This document shows positions 37,367-49,100 of a stretch of DNA of 64,000 nucleotides, piece by piece. Positions within the stretch are counted from its first letter, which is position 1, and each line of letters begins with the position of its first letter. The stretch lies in assembly GCF_030445035.2 (NCBI RefSeq), contig NC_080675.1, positions 68,030,544-68,094,543 of the forward strand. Direction: 5' to 3'. Both the position numbers and the translations under genes were made by a program. This stretch comes from Dasypus novemcinctus (lineage: Eukaryota; Chordata; Mammalia; Cingulata; Dasypodidae). The notes below the pieces were generated by a model. That model ran no database searches and was not told the origin of the DNA. It saw only the letters and a program-made list of their open reading frames with translations.

Positions 37367-37817
37367 GTGTCTTAATATCTTTCATCTGTTCCTTCAGTTC
37401 AATAAGTTGACTCATCATATTTGTTTGAAAATCCTTGAACTACATTCTCTCGCCTGCTTTTTAGTTCATTAAACAGTGCCATGTCTTCCTGTTTCTTAGT
37501 ATGGCTTGTAATTTTTTTTTTACTGGTGTCTAGGCATCTGTTTATCTTGATAGGCTTATTCAGTTGGTTAGCTTCTTTTCCTAGAGTTTTATTTCATTTT
37601 GTTTTGTGTGAAAGGTCCTTTTTTTTCTTTTTAAAGTAGGAGTAATGATCTGATTTATTTACAAGCATAGGATGAGTCCTTAACCTCCCCCAAGGGGTCC
37701 TCTTTGACACTTGGTTCCACTTATTCTATATCCTTATAGTTGTCCATGTTCCTCCAAAAAAGTATTAAGACCATAAAAAGGAAAGAAAGATGAAGAGAAT
37801 AATAACAACTTTTTCTT

Positions 37818-38030
37818 TTCTGGTACAGGGGGCTTGGGAATTGAACCCAGGACATTGTATGTGGGAAGCTGGCACTCAAGCACTGAGCCACATCAGCTTC
37901 CTTGAGTTGTTTTTTCAATCGTTTTGCTTATTGTTTGTTTTTGTTTTTTTTCAGGAGGCATCAGGAACCAAACCTGGGGACCGCCCATGTGGGAGGTGGG
38001 CACTCAACTGCTTGAGCCACATCTGCTCTT
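37818..38030 (-). mobile_element. Small tRNA-like SINE dimer
   Basis: Antisense units 37818-37904 and 37940-38030 with a GTTTG-rich linker. Confidence 0.8.
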
Positions 38031-38039
38031 AATAATTTT

Positions 38040-38310
38040 AAAAAGGATGGAATAGGAACTATAAAAAAGTCAGGAAAAAATAAGTAAGAGGGAAAAATCA
38101 TAAAAAATAAAAAATAAAAAATGAAGAAGACAAAGAAAAATAGGGAAAAATTAAACTAGAGAAAGATAAGAAAGGAAATGAAGACTAAACAAGAGAAGGT
38201 GGAATGAAAGAAAAGCAAAGGAGATGGAAAAATGAAAGAAAGAAAAGAAATAAAGAAAATAAGGAGAAAAAAGGAATAAGAGGAAACAGAAAAATGTAGA
38301 GAAAAATAGG
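38040..38310. repeat. Purine-strand-asymmetric tract
   Basis: About 270 bases that are almost entirely A and G on the plus strand (GAAAGAAAGAAAAG-type), at the inner edge of the L1 5'UTR. Confidence 0.8.
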
Positions 38311-39178
38311 CCTCCCCCTCAGACCACTGGCAACCGTCTCAGGCCCTTCAGCCGGCCCTCCACAGTTAAGGTACCTAGATATAGAGAAAAATAATAAATA
38401 ATAATAAAAACCTAAAATAAATCTCAGTCTAAGTTCTCTGCAGCAAGGCCGCTCGTCCCGCCGCCTCCCCGCCCCCAGGGAGCCGGCTGGGTGCCGCCAA
38501 CCCCATGGAGAGCTCCCTGGCTCCCTTCTCTTCCCGGCCGTTTGGGCACCTGACAGCTTGGCTCGCAGACGACCTCTCCCCGTCCCCCTTTCCCGCAGGT
38601 TCATTGGCGTCTGGCTCCTCCCTCACCAGGGCTGTTGGGTGCCAGTCAGCCCACCCCGCCACTGCCCCAGTTCCTCTCTCCAGGGCGAGGGGAGCGACAG
38701 CTTGCCTGATCAGCTCCCCCCTCCCTTCTCCCTGGAGTCCCTTCAGAGCTGACTAGTGTCCTCCTTTTCCAGAAACCAGCTGAGATCAGTCCCGCCCGCC
38801 CCATCTCCCCCTCCCCACTCTCGTCTCCCTTAGCTGGCTGGCTGCGAGTCTCCACACCTGTTTCTCCTGTCGCTCCCCCATCTTGGCACCGGGATGCGCC
38901 CCTGGCGTCCGCTGGCCTTCCGCACTCTAGGGGCTGGCTGAGCGCCGTTTTCCAGCCAAATCTTTCCCAGCTTCCTTCTCTGCCGGCGGGCGCTGGCTTG
39001 CCTGCCTTATCTCTCATGGCTTCCCTCTATCCCCACCAATGGGGCCCCCTCTCTGGCTGCCCTTTCCAATTGTCCCCGTGGGCCCATGGCTTCCCGTCTG
39101 CCAGGTAAACCTGCCTACCTTCCCAGTTCCTGGAGGAGGAATTCAGCCTGCTGCACCCTACTCCGCCATTTTGTAACT

Positions 39179-39840
39179 CTCCACAATAATCTTTTGAGGA
39201 GCTGAGATTTGAATCCAGGTACTCTTCCTTCAGAGTAAGAGTTCTCTTATTGGCATCTTCAAACTCATTATATTAATCTTTTCCTCACCAATGTCTCTCT
39301 TTCAACCTTCTCCATTTCAGTTAATGGCATCCCCACTCGCCAGTAGCTGGTGTTATAAACTTCTTTACTTTTGACTTCTTTATCCTCCTAATCCAATTGT
39401 CATCAATTCAGTCAACTTTACCATGAGAATACTTCTCAAATCCATACTTTCCCACTTCTGCTATAGCTTAGGCCTTTACTATCTAGAGGCTGGCTCTGAG
39501 CCCTGGATAGCAGACCACTGCACTGTTTTTTCATGGGTGTGTGTGTTTTGATGTACCAGAGTGGGGGATTGAACCTGGGACCTTTTGTGTGGGAAGCCGT
39601 TGCAACCATTGAGATACACTGGCTCCCCTGCATTGCTTCCTTTTGATACTAGCTGTAATCTCACAATTTTTTCCATCATACTGCACAGACAAACATTGTC
39701 AATCCTCAGGCCAGCACATGTGATGAAATACATTTGCCATAGATGGACTATGGACTGTTGCTTACAAACTGATTTCTTTGCCTACACTCTTTTCCTGATT
39801 CACCCAACTGCCCATCTGCTATGAGTAATTTTTCAAACAC
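39179..39840. repeat. MIR/L2 fragments with one small tRNA-like SINE
   Basis: 39190-39245 (GAGATTTGAATCCAGGTACTC) is MIR-like. 39280-39480 and 39626-39840 are L2-like. A single antisense small SINE unit lies at 39530-39625. Confidence 0.5.
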
Positions 39841-41715
39841 ATCACCTCCATACTTGAAAATATTGCTTCCTGTCTCCAGAATGTGTCAAACTTTTATATA
39901 ATTCAACATATTATTTCATAAATATTTATTGATAACCTACTATGGGCCAAGGTACTATTCTAGGCATAGGTGAACAAAAGTCATTGGTGAACAAGTCATT
40001 CAAGTTGGTCATATTGTGGTACCACCGGATCATTCTGTCATCATCTTACCTTACTTTGTCTCAAACATTCCATGCTCCAGTTAAAAAAAAAATTACTTTG
40101 CCAAACCTGCAATTTAATGTCTTTAAGTCTCTCCTAATTGTATTGTTCTCTGAGAAGTGTTTGTATGTTAAGTATGACTTTATAGTACACATTATATATG
40201 TCATGAGACTATAATTAACAATAATTTAGTATTTAACTGGTTGCAAGCAACAACCCCAGGATGTATGGTTTGGCAAGTAGTAATAAAATGGGGTCCCAAA
40301 TCCAAGCTTTCTGACTCTAAGTCTCATATTCTTTGTCTTTATAATATCTTGCCTCCCTGTATCATTTCTCTTCTAGTTATACCGCTATTCACTCCCTAAG
40401 CACTTTCTGATATTCACTACAATTTCTCCTCTTTGTCATATTCTCTCTTTTCATTACCTTTTTTCCAGATTCTTATCAGATTACCTTCACTTACTGTAAT
40501 TAAAAAATATAATTAAATTTACATAAAATTTAAATTATAAATCTGATTACATAAGCAATATGTTGTTCATTTCTGAAAAGACAGAAATTGTAGGAAAGTA
40601 CACTAAAAAAATTATTTCATTACTCACAGACTACCACTATTAATATGTATATAATTCCAGGCCTATTTTGGTGTGCATATATATTGAGAAATACATACAA
40701 TGTACTCATTTTGTAGTTAGTAATTTTATCTCTTTAACACACTGTGAACATTGTTCTGTGATTAAAACATGATTTTTAAATGTCTACATGATATGGATTC
40801 CATTGGCTAAATGTCATTAAAATTTTTTTTCTGATTTTTTTACAGTGCTAGAGGCGTTAAATTATTGCTTCTTATAAAAATAAGTTCCTTTATTCCAATT
40901 TGTTTAGGCCTTGAACCTTTTTTTTAGTTCTTTCAATTAATTATCAGTATCCAATTCTTTGTTGACTTTTGGGAATTGGTAATAGTTGTTAACAGTGCTA
41001 GACATGTAAGTGCTCAATATCAAGAAGTTACTAAAATGGAGAAAATCTTTAAGGCTTGGCACTTGGTTACAATAATGACTTCTTTATAATAAAGGATAGC
41101 ACATAGATTTTGTGAAGTAAAATTTTCACATTAATAGTGATAATACGTACTGCACTATTTTTTAATGTAAAGCTCAATCTATATTAAAAATAAGGGATAC
41201 TGAAGCTTATAAATAGTACTGGTCCTCCCTTTTGTCTTTGAAATTTAAAATTTATCTTCAACATATCCAACAATCAATCACTGCAAATTTAGTGAGCACA
41301 TTTGCAATGACATAAAGGAATGAACATAATTAATGAAAATTGGAATGTGCAGTTATTCTTTCAATGATGCATTTTACAATGGGTGGAGGCAAAATTCAAA
41401 GACCATTTCAGAGGTAAAACTGAGCTCAAGTCTAAACCAAGGGTTGGCAAACTGTGCCAGAAGTTTGGCCTAAATAATAAAACAGTGCATATAAATAGAA
41501 CACATAAGCAAGTTCTTACTCTCCTTTCAGCTTAGTGTCTGAAAAAGGTAAATATAAGCAAACCCATTTTTTTTCCCTAATAAGTGTTGCAGATTAACAG
41601 AAAAGGAACCACAATTTAAAAAGCAGCCAAATACATTAGGAAATTGGTCAATGACACAAGAAGTGAGAAAAAAAAAATGAACATAGTTCACAATTGTAGT
41701 AAAGTGATAGAGTAA
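39841..41715. other. Gene-free interval
   Basis: 39905-39990 (ATAAATATTTATTGATAACC, TACTATGGGCC) is an L2 piece. 41438-41480 (AGGGTTGGCAAACTGTGCC) is a hAT-Charlie end. The rest is AT-rich with nothing recognised. Confidence 0.4.
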
Positions 41716-41860
41716 ACCATAACATAGATTCACAGAAATTTAGAGTAGGATAGAGCCTTAAAAATCAGTTTAGAGATGAAAAAAAACTGACATCCAAACT
41801 AGGTTAAGTGACTTGCCCAAGGTCACACAGCTAATTACCTGCAAAGTTGGAGGTCCACTC
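41716..41860. repeat. MIR remnant
   Basis: GTTAAGTGACTTGCCCAAGG and TCACACAGCTAATTACC are the conserved MIR core. Confidence 0.8.
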
Positions 41861-41959
41861 TACAGTTAGAATGAAAATGATATGTCAATATTACAACATA
41901 TATTTTTCCATTTTAACATTTATGGAAGTTGGAAAAATAGGACACCTCTCACACATCTA

Positions 41960-42846
41960 CAGAAATAAATCCTTTTATTTTATAACATTCCTTTTCTTTT
42001 TAGAGATGCATACAGTACTTGTAGCTCAAGAATTCTGAGGAAAGCAATAGGAAGGCCTGGCACTATATTTGAGAATTACACAACTGGGCAGCAAAATAAC
42101 ACCTTTATAAATGTCATGACATATACAAATAAAATTTTTGTGTTTGCACACAAAAAATAGGGAAGTTACATTCAACACGTTTTCTTAAAACGTGCATTTA
42201 AAATGTTGAAATGTTTTCTGAAACTTTGGTCATCATGCTTTATTATAACTTGTTAAATTTCACAATTATATAGATGATTGAACCCCAAACATATGCAAAT
42301 ATATCACATTAACAGCAGCAAAAGCAAGCTAATACTGTACAATCATATTAGCAGACTGATTTCAGAAATACATGTTTTCCACAAATAGCACACAAAACTT
42401 AGCTTCTGATAACATAGTTCAATGACTTGTCTTCCACTTCATAAACTAAGGTTGAGTAATGAGAGATAGCAGAACATGATTACATAATAAAAGTATATTT
42501 TTAATCACAAATCTAATTGTACATATAGGACAACAAATTATAGTTTCTATTGAATAGAGCAAATGAGTGGACTTTCCTCAAAAATATTAAAATTGGATTC
42601 TGTGTTACCTCAATTTAATGAATATTAGGCTATATTTATAGTTTTAGGTTTTTCTGTGATAAACGCAAGTGATAGGGTTGATACAGGACAGATGTGTACT
42701 CAATGGCTACAGATAAAAATAGCCATTTACTTAATTTACTGAATGAGAAGTGCAGGCACTGAAAATGTAACTTTAAAAAAGTTCCATTTGTCATCATGTA
42801 AACAGTATGTTTACATATTTCATCAAAGTAAGATTCATAATTCATT
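41960..42846 (-). other. TOGARAM1: Probable TOGARAM1 3'UTR
   Basis: This is repeat-free sequence directly downstream of the stop. AATAAA signals on the minus strand lie at 42239-42244 and 41974-41979; either could define the 3' end. The limit is inferred. Confidence 0.5.
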
Positions 42847-43100
42847 TTAAACTGTCATATCAAGCAATTCTTCCAAACTCTTTTTGATATGTGGTGATTG
42901 AGATGCAGCCTGGTTTAACAAATTCTGACCCATCTGTGCAAAAAGTGCTTTAGATAATTTAGCTGTAGCTGTTCGTATATTTCCTCCAGCTCCAGGTAAA
43001 GACCCACTATTTGTCATGTTTCCTAAGAGGTGCCATAAAACAATCAACACTTTCTGTTCTGTGGCATGGGGCTTCCTTTGATAAAGTTCCATAACAATAT
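42847..43100 (-). CDS. TOGARAM1: TOGARAM1 terminal coding exon
   Basis: Acceptor TTTCAG|ATATTG at 43101/43100. It encodes IVMELYQRKPHATEQK through KKSLEELLDMTV, then TAA. The following codons in frame are AAT GAA TTA TGA. It completes TOG4. Confidence 0.95.
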
Positions 43101-46100
43101 CTGAAACACAGAAACACAGAGGTTTTATATACATTTATATATATTTTAAAGATTTATTTTTTAAACTTATTTCTCCCCACCCTTTTTTTTTTTTTTTTTT
43201 TTTTTTGCATTTGCTATGTCTGTTTGTTGTGTGCTGGTCTTCTCTTTTTAGGAGGCACTGGGAACCAGACCTAGACCTCCCATGTGGTAGGCAGGAGCTC
43301 AATCACCTGAGCCACATCCTCTTTCCTTATATATATATACATTAATATTTTTAAATAAATTTGCTTAGCAATTAAATAACACCTAAATTATACTAAGCTT
43401 CTTCCCACACCATCTTTCTTAAAATGTCAAGCATCTTAAATGTAATGAAATAAGAGGTCAGAAACTTTCCTACCAAAGATTGGAATTTTCAAGCCTGAGA
43501 ATTCCACATATAATGATTAGTTTAAGAAAAACTGATACAGAAATCAAACCCAAAATTCATCTTGATGTTTTCCAAATGTAATTACATTTACATTTCCAAA
43601 TTTACATTTCCAAATGTAATTAAATTATAGAACTTATATAAAACGCATATTTTAAAATATGAGTTTTCCATAAGCACCAAAATTTGATTGCCTGTATTTT
43701 TCCTGTATTATTTCTGCTAAAAAGATGATTAAACACTGACTGAAAATAAGCACGAAATTTTTTAAAGTACATTTTTTTGGATAAAAGTTTCAAAAGGTCC
43801 TTTAGTACATCATTACACAATTTATTTCTACTATATAAGGTAATAGTATTTAATTTGGTAACTATCCTAAAATTACATTGAAATGCCGATCTTAAGTTAA
43901 TGAACAATTTTAGAAAATACAATAAAAAATACTTACCTGCAAGCTTTTCAGTCATATCCTGTTTTGCTTTTCCATTTAAAAACTGAGCTTTTGTGCAAAA
44001 TGGCTGCAGAAGTAAGTAATTGTCTAAACAAAAGGGACAATACAGACATGTTTAAAGATTAATGAGATCTTATTATTTTCCAATATATAGCATTGAAAGG
44101 AAAAAAATGATTCATTTTTAGAATGGAAACGTCTTAAGATTTTGTAAATCTACATAGTTAATCACTATTTAAAATCTCTATAACACTGTAACAGGAATAA
44201 TCTTATAGTAAATGAAAAATAAAAATAACTCAGAGTATTAGGATCTACCATATGTATAAGAAAGTAAAATATTCACTGATCTCTTAGGTATCTTATTCCA
44301 AATGATAGTATAAGTTTATTAAAAAAACAGAAAAAAAATTACCTTTTTGGGATATTTTTCATCTTTACTGATTTTTTTACACTCTTAATTTTGAAATAAT
44401 TATAAATTCACAAGAAGTTGCAAAGATAAGAGAGAGATCCAGTATAACTTTCTCCCTGTTTCCTCCAACGGTTACATTTTATATAATTATAGTACAATAT
44501 CAAAACCAGGAATTTGACATTGGTACAATGTGTGTGTAGTAGCTCAGTGTCATTTTATCACACATGTAAATTTATGTAACCACCACTGCAGTCAAGACAC
44601 ACAACTATTTCATCACCATGAAGGCCTTCCTCATCCTACCCCTTTAGAGTAACATCCATCCCCCTCCCCTCCCACCATTCCAAACCTCTGGCAACCACTG
44701 TTTTCCTTCTCTATAATTTTATTATTTTGAGAATGTTATACATAACGTTTTTTAAAAAAATGGTATTGGGGCCAAGGAATGAGTCCAGGACCTTATATTT
44801 AGGAAGCTGGCATTCAACACATCAGCTCCCCTGTACTGGTTTGTTTGCTTGCTTGCTTGTTATTTGTTTTTAAGAGGCACAGGGGCCTGAACCTGGGACC
44901 TCCCATCTGGGAAGCAGGTGCTCAATGACTTGAGCCACACCCACTCCCCTGTACATGACCTTTGGAGATTGGCTTTTCTCACTCAGCACAATACCCTTGA
45001 GATCCATTCAAATTGCTGTGCGTTCTCAGTATTTTCTATCATTTTATTGCTGAGTTTTATTTCATGACATGGATGTATCACCATTTATGTAACCATTCAG
45101 CTGCTAAATGATACTTGGGTGGTCTCCAGTTTTTGGCTATTATTACAAACAAAGCAGCTAGGAACAAATGTGTAAGGTTTTTGTGTGAACATAAATTTTT
45201 ATTTTTCTGGCAGACATGCCCAGGAGTACTTGATGGGTTGTATAATTGTAAATTTAGTTGTTTTTTTTTAAAGAAGCTATTTTCCAGAGTGGCCATACCA
45301 TTTCATATTCTCACTAGCAATGCATGAGAGATCCAGTCTGTCAGCATTTGGTATTGTCACTATTTTTTATTTTAGCTGTTCTAATAGGTATACAGAGATC
45401 ATGACCTTAATTTGCATGTGTATTTCCCTAATGGCTAGTGGTCTTGAACATCTTTTCATGTGCTTGTTTGTCATTCCTATATCCTCGTCAGTGAAAGACT
45501 CTTTCTTCCTGTCTTTTACCTGTTTTCTAATTGGATGTTTGGCTTTTTAAACTGTTGAATTCTGAGTTTTTTATATGTTCTAGATATGAGTCCTGTGTCA
45601 GATACGTAGTTTATAAATATTTTCTCCCAGTCTGTAGTTTGTCTTTTTATCTTCATAATAGCATCTTATGCAGAACAAATGTTTTAAATTTTGATGAAGT
45701 CCAACTGATTGATTTTTCTTTTATGGATAGTGCTTTGGTATAATGTCTAATAACTTTTCGCCAAGCCCTAATGTCCCTAAGACTTTCTTTTATGTTATCT
45801 TCTAAAAGCTTTGTAGTTAAATTACATTTAAATCTAAGATCCATTCTGAGTTAATTTTCTATCAGATGTGAAGTTGAGGTTGAGATAGAGAAAAATACTG
45901 AAGGTCATTTTAATGAGATACTATTTAAATTATTACATTAGTAATCATTAACATAATTTAAAGTACTGTAGAAAAATGAAAAAAGTTGTTTATGACAATG
46001 TTGAATTTAAAAATTGGATAGCTAGGATTTCAGCTATATATATAAATATATAGGAGCAGGGGAGTGGATGTGGCTCAAGAGGTTGAACACCCGCCTCCTC

Positions 46101-49100
46101 CATGTGAGGTCTCAGGTTTGGTTCCTGGGACCTCCTAAAAAAAACAAACAAAACAAACAAGCAAAACAAATGAAAAAACCAATTCCATGAAGTTGATGTA
46201 GCTCAGTGTTTGAGCACTGGCTTCCCTTATACAAGGTCCTGGGTTTAATCCCTGCTCCAGTACCTTAAAAAAAAGCATGTGTATATATATGTATGTATGT
46301 ATGTATGTATGCATATATATGAGAGATCAGGAAAAATGCTAAATTGAAATGAGTTGTATTAAAATAGAAGAATTACTGGTGATCAAATTTTTTCCCTTAA
46401 TTTTGATTTATTACCTTTATAATAACTTATATTTAAAAATTGGTAAAGAAACAAGAGTAGGAATGCTTAAGTAAAGTAAAAATAATTTGAGATTTCTTAC
46501 CTACATGCTGACTCAATGCCTGAACAACATTTGTGGCAGCAGCATAGATCCCTGGATTCTTAGAATTCAGGTTGTTATCTACTATTGCTGGAATTAGCAT
46601 GTTGATTATAGGAGATAAGTTGTCTCTAAGCAAAGGAATCATTTTGTGCATTGTTTCCAGAGCCACCAAATTTACTTTACTATTGGAATCATGAAGTCGA
46701 GATTTAAAAGCATCAAAGATCTGAAAGTAAATTGGTAAATAATTTAAAGTAAAATGTTTAGTTATTATATTTCAATTTCACTATAGCATTTCATAGTATT
46801 CCTTTATTCTACTGTTTAAAAACATACATACAACATCCTATTTAACCTGAACTTTGATAACGGAAACTTTATAAAAATGTGGATACTAAATCTAAGTATC
46901 TTAATTTCCTTAGCAAAAAGAGAAAGCTTCAAAATCACTCTTTAAGACTTTAAACATCCTAATAAATTAAGGTTGGTGTGGCAGTTTGAGATTATTTTAT
47001 GAATCCCAAAAAGAGAAAGATTATGTTTGTAAAGCTAATCTGTTCCTCTGTGTGTGATACCCTTTGACTGCATTAAATTTATTGAATTTAACTTTCTAGT
47101 TTACATAACCTGGTAATGTGGCACTTTTCTTTTGAAAATTAAGAGACAACACAACTGTAAGTAAGTGAATCTATGGTATGTTTGCTAAGTTTAATGCAAA
47201 TTTATATAAATCTAAAAAAAAGAATTTAATACATTATAGAATTAGCTTAAACTAAATTCTGATGAAACATAAGTTTTCTATGCTCTGGAACTACTGACAC
47301 TTATTAATATTTCATTTTATTGCTGGCTTTCTTCCTAAAGGTAGGTATGTAAATTGGTATACATAGACTTCTAACCCACACGTGAAGTTTTATAATTTAT
47401 TCTGGTGCATTGTCAGGTCTCTTAAACATCTTTGTTTTTAAAATATTTATTGATTCACTCAACATATATTTATTGAATGCCAGGTTCTAAGAACTCTGAG
47501 ACTATAGATCTCTCAAGGAGCTTACCATCTAATGGGAACAATCAGATAAATCAGTGGCTATTTGCTTATTAGTTTTTCAATTACTTTGAATTGTCCTTAT
47601 GTACCTTTTTTTTTAAAGGAGGCACCAGGAAATGAACCTGGGACCTCATATATGGGAAGCAGGTGCTCAACCACTGAACTACACTTGCTCCCCATTATGT
47701 ACTTTTTTTTTTTCTCTTGAGGTATTGGGGCTGGGAATTGAACCCAGGACCTTGTATGTAGGAAGCGAGCACTCAACCACTGAGCCACATCAGCACCCCG
47801 TTCCCACTTATGTACTTTTAACATATAGCAAAACCTAAGCTCTAAGGTCCTGAAGATATTCTCTTATGTTATCTTCTAAAAATTTTGTAGTTAGTTCTTA
47901 AGCTTAAATCTACGATCTGCTTTGAGTTAATTTGTGTAAGATGTGAAATTGAAGTTGAGATAGAGAAGAATTGAAAACTAAAAAATAAGGGCAAGGAAGG
48001 TCAATTTAATGGCATCGTATTTAATCATTAAAAATAATTTAATTCTTTCTGATAAACTTACTTTAATAAAATACTAAGATTTAGAGGCAATTTTATATTA
48101 ATGCCACAAATTTCAAATGAAGATTAGTTTCAATAGGTCCTTACCTTCACAATGTTTCCAACAACAAGCTCTTGATTGTTTTCAGTATCTGATAAAAGCT
48201 GCTTAATTCCATTAATACGATCACGAAAGTCTTTTGCATTTAGTAAACTTGTTAGAACTTTAATATACTCAGCACTTTCTAAGGAATTACGGGGAACTGA
48301 TTTTCTGGTGATTTCACGAATTTCGGTTACCTCTCTAAAGTGAAAGAAAGGTAAATTTAATTTCATTGTTAACACCTTATTAAAAAACACAAACATACTA
48401 GGTTGGTGTAACAGTAACTGCAGTTTTGCATTGTTGAAATTTGACATTTGATATTGTCATACATTCTTAAATATTGGTTATGTTATACATCATTTTAATG
48501 TGCATTTCTCCCTTTATGTTTTTTTGCTATTGCCTTATTACTTGGTGTTTATTTTATATTTATTTTAGACTATGGAAATTATGTTAGACAAAAAGTAAAT
48601 TCTAGGGATTCTCTTATTTGAGTTCAAAATGGGTTGTAAAGCAGTGAAGACAACTTGCAACATCAACAACGCATTTGGCCAGGAACTGCTAACAAATGTA
48701 CAGTGCAGTGGTGATTTAAGAAACTGTGAAGGCAATGGGCACCTTGAAGATGAGGAGCATAGTGGCTGGCCATCAGAAGTTGACAACGATCAATTGAGAG
48801 CAGTCATTGAAACTGATCCTCTTATAACTACATGAAAAGTTGCCGAAGAACTCAACAATGACCATTCTATTGTTCTTCAGCAGTTGAAGCAAATTGGAAG
48901 GGTGAAAAAGCTCGATAAGAGGGTGCCTCATGAGCTTACCGAAAATAAAAAAAATTGTCTTTTTGAAGTGTCGTCTTCTCTGATTCTAAGCCACAACAAC
49001 TAACCATTTCTCAATCAGATTGTGACGTGCAAGAAAGGTGGATTTTATATGACAACTGGTGACGACCAACTCAGTGGTTGGACCGATGAAATGCACCGAA

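Larger units (their letters stand above)
33960..39178 (-). mobile_element. L1 with 5' end: 5'UTR, ORF1 region and start of ORF2
   Basis: Read from the right on the minus strand, the element starts GGAGAGTTACAAAATGGCGG at 39178. It continues through a GC-rich 5'UTR (38310-39178), a purine-asymmetric stretch, the ORF1 region (~35.9-37.6 kb) and the first part of ORF2 (33960-35480; antisense GTGCACTTGAGAAGAATGTA and TTTCTTGTAGACAG). The rest of ORF2 and the 3'UTR are missing in this orientation. Four DAS SINEs and two small-SINE dimers interrupt it. No ORF1 or ORF2 frame is open, so it is inactive. Confidence 0.8.

Noticed and set aside
38400-39170. CpG-rich block with long frames that could be a gene promoter
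   Set aside because: It ends in an L1-type start and is continuous with antisense L1 ORF1/ORF2 sequence.
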